Assembly (NCBI RefSeq): GCF_016862115.1
Contig: NZ_BOMI01000115.1
Span: 44,227 to 108,226, forward strand
DNA: 64,000 nucleotides
Direction of reading: 5' to 3'
DNA from: Paractinoplanes deccanensis
GTDB lineage: Bacteria > Actinomycetota > Actinomycetes > Mycobacteriales > Micromonosporaceae
The translations under genes were made by a program, and so were the position numbers. Within the stretch, counting starts at the first letter, position 1. Each line of letters opens with the position of its first letter. Positions 1 through 8,319 of this stretch are shown in pieces. Below the pieces are notes generated by a model, which was not told the origin of the DNA, did no database searches, and was given only the letters and a program-made list of their open reading frames with translations.

Positions 1-332
1 TGCATCCCGACGTGCTGCTGATGGACGAGCCGTTCTCGGCGCTCGACGAGTTCACCCGCGAGGCCCTCCAGGAGCAGCTGCTCGACCTGTGGGACGAGCT
101 CAAGGCGACCGTCCTGTTCATCACCCACTCGGTGAGCGAGGCCGTCCGGCTCTCCGACCGCATCGTCGTCATGGCGCCGCGGCCGGGCCGCATCACCGAC
201 GTCATCGACATCGATCTGCCCCGCCCGCGCGGGCAGGCACTGCTCAAGACCCCCGAGTTCCACGCGTACGAGGACCTCGTGCGCGACAGGTTGCGGGGCG
301 CCTTCCACCACGCGAACGCGATCGCGTCATGA
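1..332 (+). CDS. ABC transporter ATP-binding protein, nitrate/sulfonate/taurine type (3' part)
   Basis: The gene begins left of the window, so only the C-terminal ~109 residues are present. They hold the Walker B segment LLMDEP, the D-loop SALD and the switch histidine in ITHSV. These are followed by the short tail usual for SsuB/TauB/NrtD-type ATPases, which energise import of sulfonates, nitrate or pyrimidine-like compounds. The stop overlaps the permease start (ATGA, 329-332), so the two are translationally coupled. The missing Walker A and signature motif should lie in the adjacent sequence. The family is clear; the substrate cannot be read from this subunit. Confidence 0.93.
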   Translation, partial: HPDVLLMDEPFSALDEFTREALQEQLLDLWDELKATVLFITHSVSEAVRLSDRIVVMAPRPGRITDVIDIDLPRPRGQALLKTPEFHAYEDLVRDRLRGAFHHANAIAS

Positions 333-1177
333 CGGTGACCGAGCCGGAGGTGATTGCGGAGGCGCGCAAGCTGATCGCGCCGCCGCGCCCGGCGAGGAAA
401 GTGAGCCTGTCGTTCCTGCACCCCGCGAAGTGGCTGCCGCTGGTGCTGATGCTCGCGGTGCTCGGCGCGCTGTGGCAGTGGGGCGCCGGCCGCATGCCGT
501 ACCTGTTGCCGCCGCTCGGCGACATCGGGCGGACGCTCACCGAGGACGCCGGCTACTACGTCGAGAACGCTCTGGTGACGCTGCGGGAGGCGCTGGGCGG
601 GCTCGCGATCGGCACGGCGGTGGCCTTCGTGCTCGCGGTCGTCGTCAGCGAGTTCACGCTCGCCCGGCGGGCCATCATGCCGGTCGCGGTGATCCTCAAC
701 GTCACCCCGCTGGTGGCGATCGCGCCCGCGCTGGTGGTGGCCTTCGGCTTCGGCGCGGCGCCCAAGCTGATCGTGACCGGGCTGATCTGCTTCTTCCCGG
801 TGCTGATCAACATGTCGATGGGCCTGCGCGCGGTGCCCGTGCCGGTGTTGCAGGTGTATCAGACCATGCACGCCTCGCGGCTCGAGACGCTCTGGTACAT
901 CCGGGTGCCCAGCGCGCTGCCGTACCTCTTCGCCGCCCTGCGCATCGTCTTCCCGCTCTCCGTCGTGGGCGCGGTGGTCGCGGAGCTCTCGGCCGCGGGT
1001 TCCTCCGCCGGCCTGGGTACGGCGATCAGCCTCGCCTCGTCGATGAACCGGCTCGCCGCCGTCTACGCCTCGATCGCCATCCTTGCCGTGCTGGGCGCGC
1101 TGCTGCTGCTCGTGGTCACCCTGCTGGAGCGCCGTCTCCTGCACTGGCACGAGACCCGCCAGGGCGCTTCCAAGTAA
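329..1177 (+). CDS. ABC transporter permease, SsuC/TauC family
   Basis: This 282-residue inner-membrane permease has a polar N-terminus, about six hydrophobic segments and the binding-protein-dependent transport signature region (around the run MHASRLETLWYIRVPSALP) that docks on the ATPase. The start is the ATG that overlaps the ATPase stop by four bases. An upstream in-frame extension exists but lies wholly inside the ATPase gene. It is followed after 91 bp by its lipoprotein. Together they form a complete importer of the sulfonate/nitrate/thiamine-precursor class. Linkage to flavin monooxygenases suggests an organic substrate that is oxidised after uptake. Confidence 0.93.
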   Translation: MTVTEPEVIAEARKLIAPPRPARKVSLSFLHPAKWLPLVLMLAVLGALWQWGAGRMPYLLPPLGDIGRTLTEDAGYYVENALVTLREALGGLAIGTAVAFVLAVVVSEFTLARRAIMPVAVILNVTPLVAIAPALVVAFGFGAAPKLIVTGLICFFPVLINMSMGLRAVPVPVLQVYQTMHASRLETLWYIRVPSALPYLFAALRIVFPLSVVGAVVAELSAAGSSAGLGTAISLASSMNRLAAVYASIAILAVLGALLLLVVTLLERRLLHWHETRQGASK

Positions 1178-1268
1178 AGCGCCCTTCCTTCGAAGCGCCG
1201 GCGGATCGCTCCCCGGTGCCCTCACGAACACCCCTTTACTAGTAGCCCGCCCGATCTGGGAGGAATCA

Positions 1269-2354
1269 ATGAGAATTCGCCATGTTGTGGCGGTCGTTGC
1301 GGCGGCCGCACTTCTGAGTACGGCCGCGGCCTGTGGATCGTCGGACGACGACGCGGCGCCCGCGGCCGCCGCGGGCACTGCCATCTCCGCGGACCGGTGC
1401 GCCGCGAACAAGGCGGCCGGGAAGATCACGTACCTGTCGGGCTACCAGTGGCAGGCGTCGGCGTCGATCCTCGAATACGCGGCCGCCGAGAAGCTCGGCT
1501 ACTTCGACTCGCTCTGCCTCGACGTCGCGATGCAGCCGGGCACCGGCGACACCAGCCAGAACACCAAGCTGCTGGCCAGCGGCAAGGTCACGTTCAGCCC
1601 GGTGAGCCAGCAGGACGTGCTCTCCGCGAACGCCAACGGCATCAAGGTCACGGGCATCTCCTCGTACTCGAACGTGGGTCTCGAGGTCCTGATGACCAAG
1701 ACCGACGTGACGGACCTGAAGCAGCTCGACGGCACCACGCTCGGGCAGAAGGGCGCGATGCCGGTCGGCGTGCAGGCGATGCTCGTGCAGGCGGGCGCCG
1801 ACTTCGGCTCCATCAAGCAGGTGACGGTGGGCTACGACCCGTCCGTGCTGACCCGTGGCCAGGTCAAGTCGCTCACCGGGTTCATCTCCAACGAGCCCAA
1901 CCAGCTCAAGGCCGCCGGCACGCCGGTGACGGTGTGGCGGCCGTACGACTACAAGGTCCCGGGCTCGCTGGGCGCGATGGCCGTCAACCCGGACTTCGCC
2001 GCGAAGAACCCGACCGCGGTGCAGGACTTCCTGCGCGCGGGCCTGCACGCCTTCGCCTACTGCGAGAGCAACGCCGAGGAGTGCGTGAAGGCGGCCGCGG
2101 ACCTGACCGGCGCCGGCTACGACGAGAAGCAGAACCTCACGGTGTGGCAGACCGAGGACAAGGTCGTGCGCGACAGCCTCAAGGCGGGGACGCCGCTGGG
2201 CACCATCGACACCGCCAACGTCACCGCGCTCGCCGAGATGCTGAACACGTACACGAAGACCTCGATCTCCCCCGCGCAGGCGACGAGCGAATTCGACCCG
2301 TCGTTCCTCTCCGCCATCTACTCGGGTGACAAGCTCATCTGGCCGGCACCGTAA
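1269..2354 (+). CDS. ABC transporter substrate-binding lipoprotein, NMT1/THI5-like
   Basis: This 361-residue protein opens with a lipoprotein signal peptide ending in a lipobox with Cys22 (STAAAC), then an acidic/alanine linker. The rest has the periplasmic-binding-protein type II pattern of the NMT1/THI5/SsuA group (segments ITYLSGYQWQASAS, ASGKVTFSPVSQQDVL). A strong GGGAGGA ribosome site (1258-1264) fixes the start. It is the ligand-capturing subunit for the permease just upstream. Members of this group bind hydroxymethylpyrimidine, riboflavin, sulfonates or nitrate. A pyrimidine- or heterocycle-like ligand would suit the RutA/RutB-like genes that follow, but that is inferred from context only. 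Confidence 0.9.
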   Translation: MRIRHVVAVVAAAALLSTAAACGSSDDDAAPAAAAGTAISADRCAANKAAGKITYLSGYQWQASASILEYAAAEKLGYFDSLCLDVAMQPGTGDTSQNTKLLASGKVTFSPVSQQDVLSANANGIKVTGISSYSNVGLEVLMTKTDVTDLKQLDGTTLGQKGAMPVGVQAMLVQAGADFGSIKQVTVGYDPSVLTRGQVKSLTGFISNEPNQLKAAGTPVTVWRPYDYKVPGSLGAMAVNPDFAAKNPTAVQDFLRAGLHAFAYCESNAEECVKAAADLTGAGYDEKQNLTVWQTEDKVVRDSLKAGTPLGTIDTANVTALAEMLNTYTKTSISPAQATSEFDPSFLSAIYSGDKLIWPAP

Positions 2355-2371
2355 CGCGAACGGGGATTCAC

Positions 2372-3430
2372 ATGGGTACCAAGGAATACGGCGTGTTCCT
2401 GCCGATCGGCAACGGCGGCTGGATGATCTCGTCCACCGCTCCGCACCCCGAGGCGACGTACGCCTACAACCGCCGGGTCGCGGTCGACGCCGAGCGGATC
2501 GGCCTCGACTTCATCATGTCGATGGCGAAGTGGAAGGGCTTCGGCGGCACCACCGACCACTGGGGACAGACGCTCGAGTCGATGACGATGATGTCGGCGC
2601 TCGCCGAGGCCACGTCCACGGTGAAGATCTGGGCGACCATGCACGCCAACATCCATCACCCCGCGATCGCGGCGAAGATGTTCACGACCCTCCAGGACGT
2701 CTCGGCGGGCCGCGCCGGCATGAACATCGTCAACGGCTCGTACGCCGCCGAGTTCGAGCAGATGGGCCTCTGGGACGCGGAGCTGTCGCACGCCGACCGC
2801 TACCGGATGACCGAGGAGTGGACGCAGGCCGTCACCCGGCTGTGGACCGAGGACGTCGTCACGATGAAGAGCGACTTCTTCACCCTCGACGCCTGCGAGT
2901 CGCGCCCGCACCCCGCGACGCGGCCCACCATCATCAGCGCCGGCCGCTCGGCCGCGGGCCGGGACTTCCAGGCCAGGTACGCCGACGGCGCGTTCCTGAG
3001 CGCCGACAACCTCGACCAGATGCGCGAGTTCTCGCGGTACGTCCACGACAAGGGCGCCGAGCACGGCCGCCAGGTGAAGACGTACTCGATGCTGACGGTC
3101 GTGCTCGACGAGACCGACGCCGCGGCCGAGGCGAAGGCGGCCCGCTACGGCGAGGGCCTCGACAGGGAGGCGCTGATCGGCATGCGCACGTCCTGGGGCA
3201 TCCCGGCGGACACGGCCCGGGCGTGGGCCGAGGGCGCGACCGGCTCGGAGGCGTTCCAGACGCCGTACGTGACGGGCGGGCCGCAGAAGGTCCTCGAGCA
3301 CATCCAGCAGATCACGAGCGAGGCGGAGCTGGACGGGCTGATGCTCATCTTCCCGGACTACCACGCGGACATGCTGCCGTTCGGCGAGGCCGTGCTGCCC
3401 GCCCTGCGCGCCGCGGACGGCACCGAGTGA
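2372..3430 (+). CDS. RutA-like flavin-dependent monooxygenase (LLM class)
   Basis: The 352-residue luciferase-like monooxygenase resembles E. coli RutA along its length: N-terminal GVFLPIGNGGWMIS, the SMAKWKGFGG segment, the GRAGMNIVNG flavin-site strand and the FEQMGLW segment all have close RutA counterparts. RutA opens the uracil ring between N3 and C4 to ureidoacrylate using FMNH2 and O2, through a flavin-N5-oxide. Here the next gene is a RutB-like amidohydrolase, so the pair could perform the first two Rut steps. rutC, rutD, rutE and the RutG permease are absent, so the true substrate may be another cyclic amide or pyrimidine. The ATG at 2372 lies 17 bp after the lipoprotein stop. Confidence 0.88.
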   Translation: MGTKEYGVFLPIGNGGWMISSTAPHPEATYAYNRRVAVDAERIGLDFIMSMAKWKGFGGTTDHWGQTLESMTMMSALAEATSTVKIWATMHANIHHPAIAAKMFTTLQDVSAGRAGMNIVNGSYAAEFEQMGLWDAELSHADRYRMTEEWTQAVTRLWTEDVVTMKSDFFTLDACESRPHPATRPTIISAGRSAAGRDFQARYADGAFLSADNLDQMREFSRYVHDKGAEHGRQVKTYSMLTVVLDETDAAAEAKAARYGEGLDREALIGMRTSWGIPADTARAWAEGATGSEAFQTPYVTGGPQKVLEHIQQITSEAELDGLMLIFPDYHADMLPFGEAVLPALRAADGTE

Positions 3431-4140
3431 TGGCGGCGTCGCGCGAGGACCGGCCTGCGGAGCTGCGTGAGGGCCGGCCTGCGGAGCTGCGTGAGGGCCG
3501 GCCGGTGGCGCTGCACGAGGCTCAGCTGGCGGCTCTTCGAGGGATGGAGCCGGCGCTGATCGTCGTCGACGTTCAGCGGTCGTTCGCCGACCCGGAGATG
3601 ATCGCGGACTACGAGCCGGATTTCGACGCGGTGGCGGCGGCCGTCAAGGCCACCGGCGCGCTCGTGAACGCGGCCCGGGCGGCCGGGGTCACGGTGGCCT
3701 GGGTGGAGCTGGGCAGCGACCCGGCGCAGCCGTGGCGGGCGAGTCAGTGGCTGCGCACCGGTGATCCCGCCGCCCCGTACGGCCCGGAGGAACCCTGTGT
3801 CGCCGGCACGCCGGGGGCGCAGTGGTACGGCACCGGCCCCGCCGACGGGGAGATCCGCGTGGTGAAGCGGGGTTACAGCGGCTTCCTGGGCACGGACCTG
3901 GAGGCGGCGCTGCGGGAGGCGGGCATCGGATGGGTCGCGGTCTGCGGGCTCACCACCGAGTGCTGTGTGGCGGCGACGGCCACGGACGCGTTCCAGCTCG
4001 GCTGGCCGGTGCTGCTGCCGGTCGACGCCGTGGCGGCGTACCAGAGAGAAGTTCATGAGAGTTCGCTCAGCGCGCTGGCGATGAACGTCGCGGTGCTCAC
4101 CGGCGGCGACGAGCTCGCGGATCTGTGGGTGACGGCATGA
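3430..4140 (+). CDS. RutB-like isochorismatase-family cysteine hydrolase
   Basis: This 236-residue cysteine hydrolase has the family triad: Asp in IVVDVQRSF, Lys in VVKRGYSGF and the nucleophile Cys in GLTTECCVAATA. The KRGYSGF segment is close to the corresponding KPRYSGF of RutB, which hydrolyses ureidoacrylate to aminoacrylate and carbamate. The start overlaps the RutA-like stop (TGATG). The first ~28 residues are an odd arginine/glutamate-rich extension built from an eight-residue repeat (RPAELREG), absent from typical family members; a start nearer codon 38 (MEPALIVVD) is possible. RutB-type amidase/ureidohydrolase activity is the best guess; nicotinamidase-like alternatives cannot be excluded. 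Confidence 0.87.
   Translation: MAASREDRPAELREGRPAELREGRPVALHEAQLAALRGMEPALIVVDVQRSFADPEMIADYEPDFDAVAAAVKATGALVNAARAAGVTVAWVELGSDPAQPWRASQWLRTGDPAAPYGPEEPCVAGTPGAQWYGTGPADGEIRVVKRGYSGFLGTDLEAALREAGIGWVAVCGLTTECCVAATATDAFQLGWPVLLPVDAVAAYQREVHESSLSALAMNVAVLTGGDELADLWVTA
3451..3522 (+). repeat. 24-bp tandem repeat in the 5' end of the RutB-like gene
   Basis: Two perfect 24-bp copies (3451-3474 and 3475-3498) are followed by a diverged third copy (3499-3522). The unit encodes RPAELREG, and its length is a multiple of three, so copy-number change would keep frame. Confidence 0.8.
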
Positions 4141-5480
4141 GCGGCATGCATCTCGCCTTCGACCTGTCGTTCACGCACACCGAGGGACGCTGGGCGCGGC
4201 GCGGCTCGTGGGTGGGCCGCGACTTCCCGGACCCGCGGATGTACATGGAGCTGGCCCAGACCGCCGAGCGCGCCGGCATCGGCCTGCTCTTCTTCGGCGA
4301 CGGCACCGGCATCCCCGACACGTGGCGCGGCTCGATCGACGCGGCCGTGGAGTGGGGCGTGCAGTGGCCCCGGCACGACATGAGCCCCATCATCGCGGCG
4401 ATGTCGACGGTCACCTCGCACATCGGGTTCGGGCTGACGTACTCGTCGACGTTCATGCACCCGTTCTACGTGGCCCGGCTGCTGAACTCGCTCGACCACG
4501 TCACCGGCGGCCGGATCGCCTTCAACGTGGTCGCGTCGACCCGCGGGGCGGACGCGGCGAACTACGGCTTCGACCAGCTCATGGCGCACGACATGCGCTA
4601 CGAGCGGATGGAGGAGTTCATCGACGTCTGTCAGGCGCTGTGGCAGTCGGTCGACCCGGACGCCATCGTCCGCGACCGGGAGACGGGCCGCTTCGCCGAC
4701 CCGGCCAAGGTGCGGGCCATCCACCACCACGGGAAGTTCTTCGACGTTCGCGGCCCGCTGCCGAGCGTGCCGAGCCCGCAGGTCGCGCCGATGCTGGTGC
4801 AGGCCGGCAACTCGCCGCGGGGCATCGCCGCGTCGGCCCGCTTCGCCGACCTGGTCTTCGGCTTCGGCGGCAGCCTGCCGTCGCAGCGGCGGCACCGCAC
4901 GATGCTGGACGCGGCGCTGCGCGAGCAGGGCCGCGACCCGGCCACGGTGGGCATCCTGTGGGCCACCCAGGTGATCGTCGGCCGGACGATGGACGAGGCG
5001 AGAGCACGCCGCGACGAGGTGCTCAGCTTCTGGAGCGAGGAGGCGGTCGGCGCGTTCCTGTCGCACAACGCCGGCATCGACTTCTCGAAGCTGCCGTCGT
5101 CGTTCCCGCTCGGCGAGCTGCGGCGCCAGGCCGCGCAGGCGCAGGCCACCCCCGGCGGCCTGATCGGCACGCTGCTGGCCGAGCACGGCGAGGACTACCA
5201 GATGAGCCGGACGGAGTTCTTCGAGCACGGCTGGAGCAGCGCCACCGGCATGGACCACACGGTCCTCGGCGACCCGCCCACCGTGGCGGACGCGCTGCAG
5301 GAGAACTTCGAGGCGACCGGATCGCGCGGCGGCTACATGCTGTCGAGCCCGCTGGCGATGCCGTCCGGCCTGGCCGACCTCGCCGAGCTCCTGGCGCCCG
5401 AGCTGCGCAGGCGCGGTGCGCTGGCGCCACGCTACGCGGGCCGAACCTTGCGAGAGAACCTTGCGGTCACCGGCGGCTGA
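4137..5480 (+). CDS. DszA/NtaA/SnaA-family flavin-dependent monooxygenase
   Basis: This 447-residue LLM-class enzyme is of the longer NtaA/SnaA/DszA type. Typical segments are the N-terminal RRGSWVGRDFPDPRMYMELAQ, the flavin-site stretch GRIAFNVVAST, MAHDMRYERMEEF and PMLVQAGNSPRG, the last very characteristic of this family. Relatives oxidise nitrilotriacetate, dibenzothiophene sulfone and halogenated aromatics with FMNH2 supplied by a separate reductase; two candidate reductases lie at 7334-8318. The ATG at 4137 overlaps the preceding stop (ATGA); a GTG four codons earlier is less likely. It probably acts before or after the RutA-like enzyme on the same compound. Confidence 0.9.
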   Translation: MSGMHLAFDLSFTHTEGRWARRGSWVGRDFPDPRMYMELAQTAERAGIGLLFFGDGTGIPDTWRGSIDAAVEWGVQWPRHDMSPIIAAMSTVTSHIGFGLTYSSTFMHPFYVARLLNSLDHVTGGRIAFNVVASTRGADAANYGFDQLMAHDMRYERMEEFIDVCQALWQSVDPDAIVRDRETGRFADPAKVRAIHHHGKFFDVRGPLPSVPSPQVAPMLVQAGNSPRGIAASARFADLVFGFGGSLPSQRRHRTMLDAALREQGRDPATVGILWATQVIVGRTMDEARARRDEVLSFWSEEAVGAFLSHNAGIDFSKLPSSFPLGELRRQAAQAQATPGGLIGTLLAEHGEDYQMSRTEFFEHGWSSATGMDHTVLGDPPTVADALQENFEATGSRGGYMLSSPLAMPSGLADLAELLAPELRRRGALAPRYAGRTLRENLAVTGG

Positions 5481-6684
5481 GCAGACCGTGCTGGTCTGCG
5501 CGCTGATCGGCACGGCGCAGATGACGTGGGGCGTCACGGTGCCGATAATGCCGTTGTACTTGGACAGCTACGGCATGGCCGTCGGCCTGCTCGGACCGCT
5601 GGTGGCGGCCTTCGCCGTGGGGCGAATCGTCGCTAACATCCCGGCCGGGCTGGCGCTGCGCCGCCTCCCCGCCCGTGCCTACCTGCGGACGGTCCTGCTG
5701 GCGCTGGCGGCCGTGACGGCGCTGACCGGCCTGGCCACCTCGGCGCCCGCTCTGCTCGCTTTTCGCCTGGCGGCCGGCGTGCTCGGCGGCGCGGCCGTCA
5801 CGGTGGGCTTCGCCCTGCTCGTGGCGGGCGCGCCGGCCGAGCGCCGGGGCGCGGCGATGGCCACGGCCACGGTCGTGCAGATGAGCACGGCCGGCGCGGG
5901 CGCGCTGCTCGGCGGCGCGGTGGTCGGGCTGGTCGGCCCGGCCTGGACGTTCGCGGTGGCGGCGCTGCCGGTGCTGGCGTGCCTGCTGTGGGACGCTGCC
6001 CGGCCGGCGGCGCGCTACTGGTCCTTCGGGACAACGGCCGATCGTGGGACACACCGGCCGCTGCCGGGGCGGCGATTCGGGGCGAGGCCGAGCTGGCTGC
6101 TCCTGGCCCTGTGCGCGGAGGCGTTCGCGACGTTCTTCGTGCGGTTCGCGGGGGAGCAGGGCCTCGTTCCGGTCCTGGCCTACGAGAGCGGCGGCCTGGA
6201 GCCGTTCACCCTGGGCCTCGCGACGGCGGCCGGCACGGTGGCGAGCCTCGTGGCCATGCCGTTCATCGCCAGGTGGGTCGATGCGGGCGCTCGGGTGGCT
6301 CTGTTGGTGCCGGCCGGCACCGCCGGGGCGGTGGCGTTCCTGTGCCTGCCGTTCCTGCACGTGCCGATGGGGTTCGCGGCCGCGATCGTCGCGTATTCGC
6401 TGGCGACCGGCGTCATCGGCGTGCTGCCGGGTGTCATCACCGGCGATGCCTACCCGCCCGCGGCGGCCGGGGGAGTCATCGGGTTCACCCGCACGGCGGG
6501 AGACCTCGGCGCCGCGCTGGGGCCGCTCGCGGTCTTCGCGGTTGCCGGGTTCGCGGGGTACGAGGCCGCCTGCGCCGTGCTCGCCACCCTCTTCGTGGTC
6601 GCGGCGGGCGGTCTGGTGGCGGCTCTGCTGCGCCACCGCTCCCTCGCCACCACCACGGCCGCCGCCTTGGCGGCCGCGCGGTGA
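5461..6684 (+). CDS. MFS transporter
   Basis: The ~407-residue protein has twelve hydrophobic segments and a charged central loop (around TTADRGTHRPLPGRR), as in drug:proton antiporter-type carriers. No substrate-specific motif stands out. The reading frame is open upstream; I chose the TTG at 5461, preceded by GAGAG and overlapping the monooxygenase stop by 20 bp. A GTG at 5416 or at 5488 is possible. Its place in the oxidation operon suggests export of a product or toxic intermediate, or a second uptake route. Confidence 0.88.
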   Translation: MRSPAAEQTVLVCALIGTAQMTWGVTVPIMPLYLDSYGMAVGLLGPLVAAFAVGRIVANIPAGLALRRLPARAYLRTVLLALAAVTALTGLATSAPALLAFRLAAGVLGGAAVTVGFALLVAGAPAERRGAAMATATVVQMSTAGAGALLGGAVVGLVGPAWTFAVAALPVLACLLWDAARPAARYWSFGTTADRGTHRPLPGRRFGARPSWLLLALCAEAFATFFVRFAGEQGLVPVLAYESGGLEPFTLGLATAAGTVASLVAMPFIARWVDAGARVALLVPAGTAGAVAFLCLPFLHVPMGFAAAIVAYSLATGVIGVLPGVITGDAYPPAAAGGVIGFTRTAGDLGAALGPLAVFAVAGFAGYEAACAVLATLFVVAAGGLVAALLRHRSLATTTAAALAAAR

Positions 6685-6713
6685 CAGGAAAGACGACATG
6701 GAAGGGGAAGGGG

Positions 6714-7214
6714 ATGCGGATCCTCACGGCGCTACGGGAACACCCGGCGATGACCCCGGGCGAACTCGGCGCCCGTACGCTGTTGACCATGGATGACGAC
6801 GCCGAGGAGCGTGGCTGGCGGCGGTTCGGGCCGGACAGCATCGAGCGCGCCATGCTGCTCGCCCTCAGCGCCGAGCTCGGCGTCGAGCTGCGGCCCCGTT
6901 CGATCGACCTCGGCGACGGCACCCGGCTCGAGATCGAGGGCGCCGACGAGGGGCATCGCCTGCTCGTGCAGATGGTCGGCAACCAGGGGACCTTCCGTTC
7001 CCTGCACCGCAACAAGGTGATGGCCGACATGTTCAAGCTCACCTGGCTGCGGTCCTCGATGTTCCCCGACAGCCGCATCGTGCTCTGTGTCAGCGAGACC
7101 GTCGCCCAGGTCTTCTCCCCGTCGGGCTGGACCACCCGCGCCGCCCGCGACCTCGGCATCGAGGTCCTGCTCTACGACGCCGACGGCAAGCTGGGCACGC
7201 TCGTCCAGCCCTGA
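6714..7214 (+). CDS. Conserved-looking hypothetical protein
   Basis: This 166-residue soluble protein is not recognised. The start is well marked by a purine-rich GGAAGGGGAAGGGG just upstream of ATG 6714; an in-frame GTG at 6681 would overlap the MFS stop. The C-terminal half has a mixed alpha/beta pattern (strands IVLCVSE, IEVLLYDADG) with an earlier acidic strand LEIEGADEGHRLLVQMVG, which could fit a restriction-endonuclease-like fold, but no motif is firm enough to assign one. It closes the first operon, about 120 bp before the flavin reductase pair. Confidence 0.75.
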   Translation: MRILTALREHPAMTPGELGARTLLTMDDDAEERGWRRFGPDSIERAMLLALSAELGVELRPRSIDLGDGTRLEIEGADEGHRLLVQMVGNQGTFRSLHRNKVMADMFKLTWLRSSMFPDSRIVLCVSETVAQVFSPSGWTTRAARDLGIEVLLYDADGKLGTLVQP

Positions 7215-7333
7215 GGCCGTACCCCCGAAAAAGATCTCCGCAGACGGCCGGTCTCATCCCTGATGTGCCTGGCGACCATTCCGGACTGCTCCGCGGTGGC
7301 TGATGTTCCGTGCTAGTGAAGGAGTGCGCAGCC

Positions 7334-7831
7334 ATGCGAATCACTGTTCTCGTGGGCAATCCCAAGCCCCTGTCCCGTACGCGCCTGACCGCCGAGTCCG
7401 TCGCGGACCACTTCCCGGGCGAGGACCGCCTCGTCGTCGACCTCGCCGACCACGCGAGCCGCCTGTTCACCTGGCCCGATCCCGAGCTCGACGAGCTCAC
7501 CGCCCGCGTCGCCGCCTCCGACGTGCTGATCGTGGCCTCGCCGACCTACAAGGCCACCTACACCGGGCTTCTCAAGGCCTTCCTGGACCGGTACGGGTCC
7601 AACGGCCTCGCCGGTGTCGTCGCCGTCCCGGTGATGACCGGCGCCGCCCCCGACCACGCCCTCGCGGTGGAAACCTATCTGCGCCCCCTGCTCGTGGAGC
7701 TGGGCGCGACCGTGCCGACCCGCGGCCTCTACATGGTGATGTCCCGCATGGAGTCGCTCGCCGAGATCACCGAGGAGTGGGCCAAGGCGCACGCCGGCGT
7801 CCTGAGCGAGCTGGGGGCACGCCGTGCCTGA
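7334..7831 (+). CDS. NAD(P)H-dependent FMN reductase (SsuE-like flavodoxin fold)
   Basis: The 165-residue protein has the flavodoxin-like fold of NADPH-dependent FMN reductases: N-terminal strand ITVLVGNPKPLSRTRL binding FMN phosphate, then the VASPTYKATYTGLLKAFLDRY segment typical of SsuE/MsuE. Such enzymes feed reduced flavin to two-component monooxygenases. An AAGGAG site lies ten bases before the ATG. It overlaps the next reductase by eight bases, and the two probably serve the LLM enzymes at 2372-5480. The 119-bp gap upstream suggests its own promoter; no recognisable riboswitch was found there. Confidence 0.9.
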   Translation: MRITVLVGNPKPLSRTRLTAESVADHFPGEDRLVVDLADHASRLFTWPDPELDELTARVAASDVLIVASPTYKATYTGLLKAFLDRYGSNGLAGVVAVPVMTGAAPDHALAVETYLRPLLVELGATVPTRGLYMVMSRMESLAEITEEWAKAHAGVLSELGARRA

Positions 7832-8318
7832 CACCGCCATCGCGAGCCGCGAGTTCCGCCGCGTCCTGGGCGGCTTCGCCTCGGGCATCACCGTGGTGAC
7901 CGCCGTCGTCGACGGCGCGCCGGTCGGCATGACCTGCCAGTCGTTCTTCAGCCTGTCGCTCGATCCGCCGCTGATCGCCTTCTCGCCGTCGCGGGCGTCG
8001 GTGTCCTATCCGCGGATCCGCAGCGCCGGCGCGTTCTGCGTGAACATCCTGGAGGCGGGCCAGGAGCAGTTGTGCGACCAGTTCGCGCGTACCGGCACGG
8101 ACAAATGGCGTGGCGTGAGCTGGCGGCCCGGCAGCACCGGAAGCCCGGTCCTGGACGGGGTTCTCGCCTCGATCGACTGCACGCTGGAGCAGGAGCACGA
8201 GACCGGCGACCACTACCTGACGATCGGGCGGGTGGTGGCGCTGGAGAGCCACCCGGACCGGCACCCGCTGCTCTACTTCAACGGCGGCTACGAACGCCTG
8301 CACCGCCCGGCGGCCTGA
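7824..8318 (+). CDS. Flavin reductase, NADH:FMN oxidoreductase (RutF/HpaC-like)
   Basis: This 164-residue split-beta-barrel flavin reductase begins with FRRVLGGFASGITVVTA and has the APVGMTCQSFFSLSLDPPLIAF and FCVNIL segments typical of the RutF/HpaC family, which reduce FMN with NADH and release FMNH2. The GTG start overlaps the preceding stop by eight bases. RutF is the dedicated reductase of RutA in the Rut pathway, so its presence strengthens the Rut-like reading of the operon. Having two unrelated reductases side by side is unusual and may match the two different monooxygenases. Confidence 0.9.
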   Translation: MPDTAIASREFRRVLGGFASGITVVTAVVDGAPVGMTCQSFFSLSLDPPLIAFSPSRASVSYPRIRSAGAFCVNILEAGQEQLCDQFARTGTDKWRGVSWRPGSTGSPVLDGVLASIDCTLEQEHETGDHYLTIGRVVALESHPDRHPLLYFNGGYERLHRPAA

Positions 8319-8319
8319 G

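Noticed and set aside
7215..7333. Possible riboswitch before the flavin reductase pair
   Set aside because: No FMN, SAM or other known aptamer core could be recognised, and no convincing conserved stem was found.
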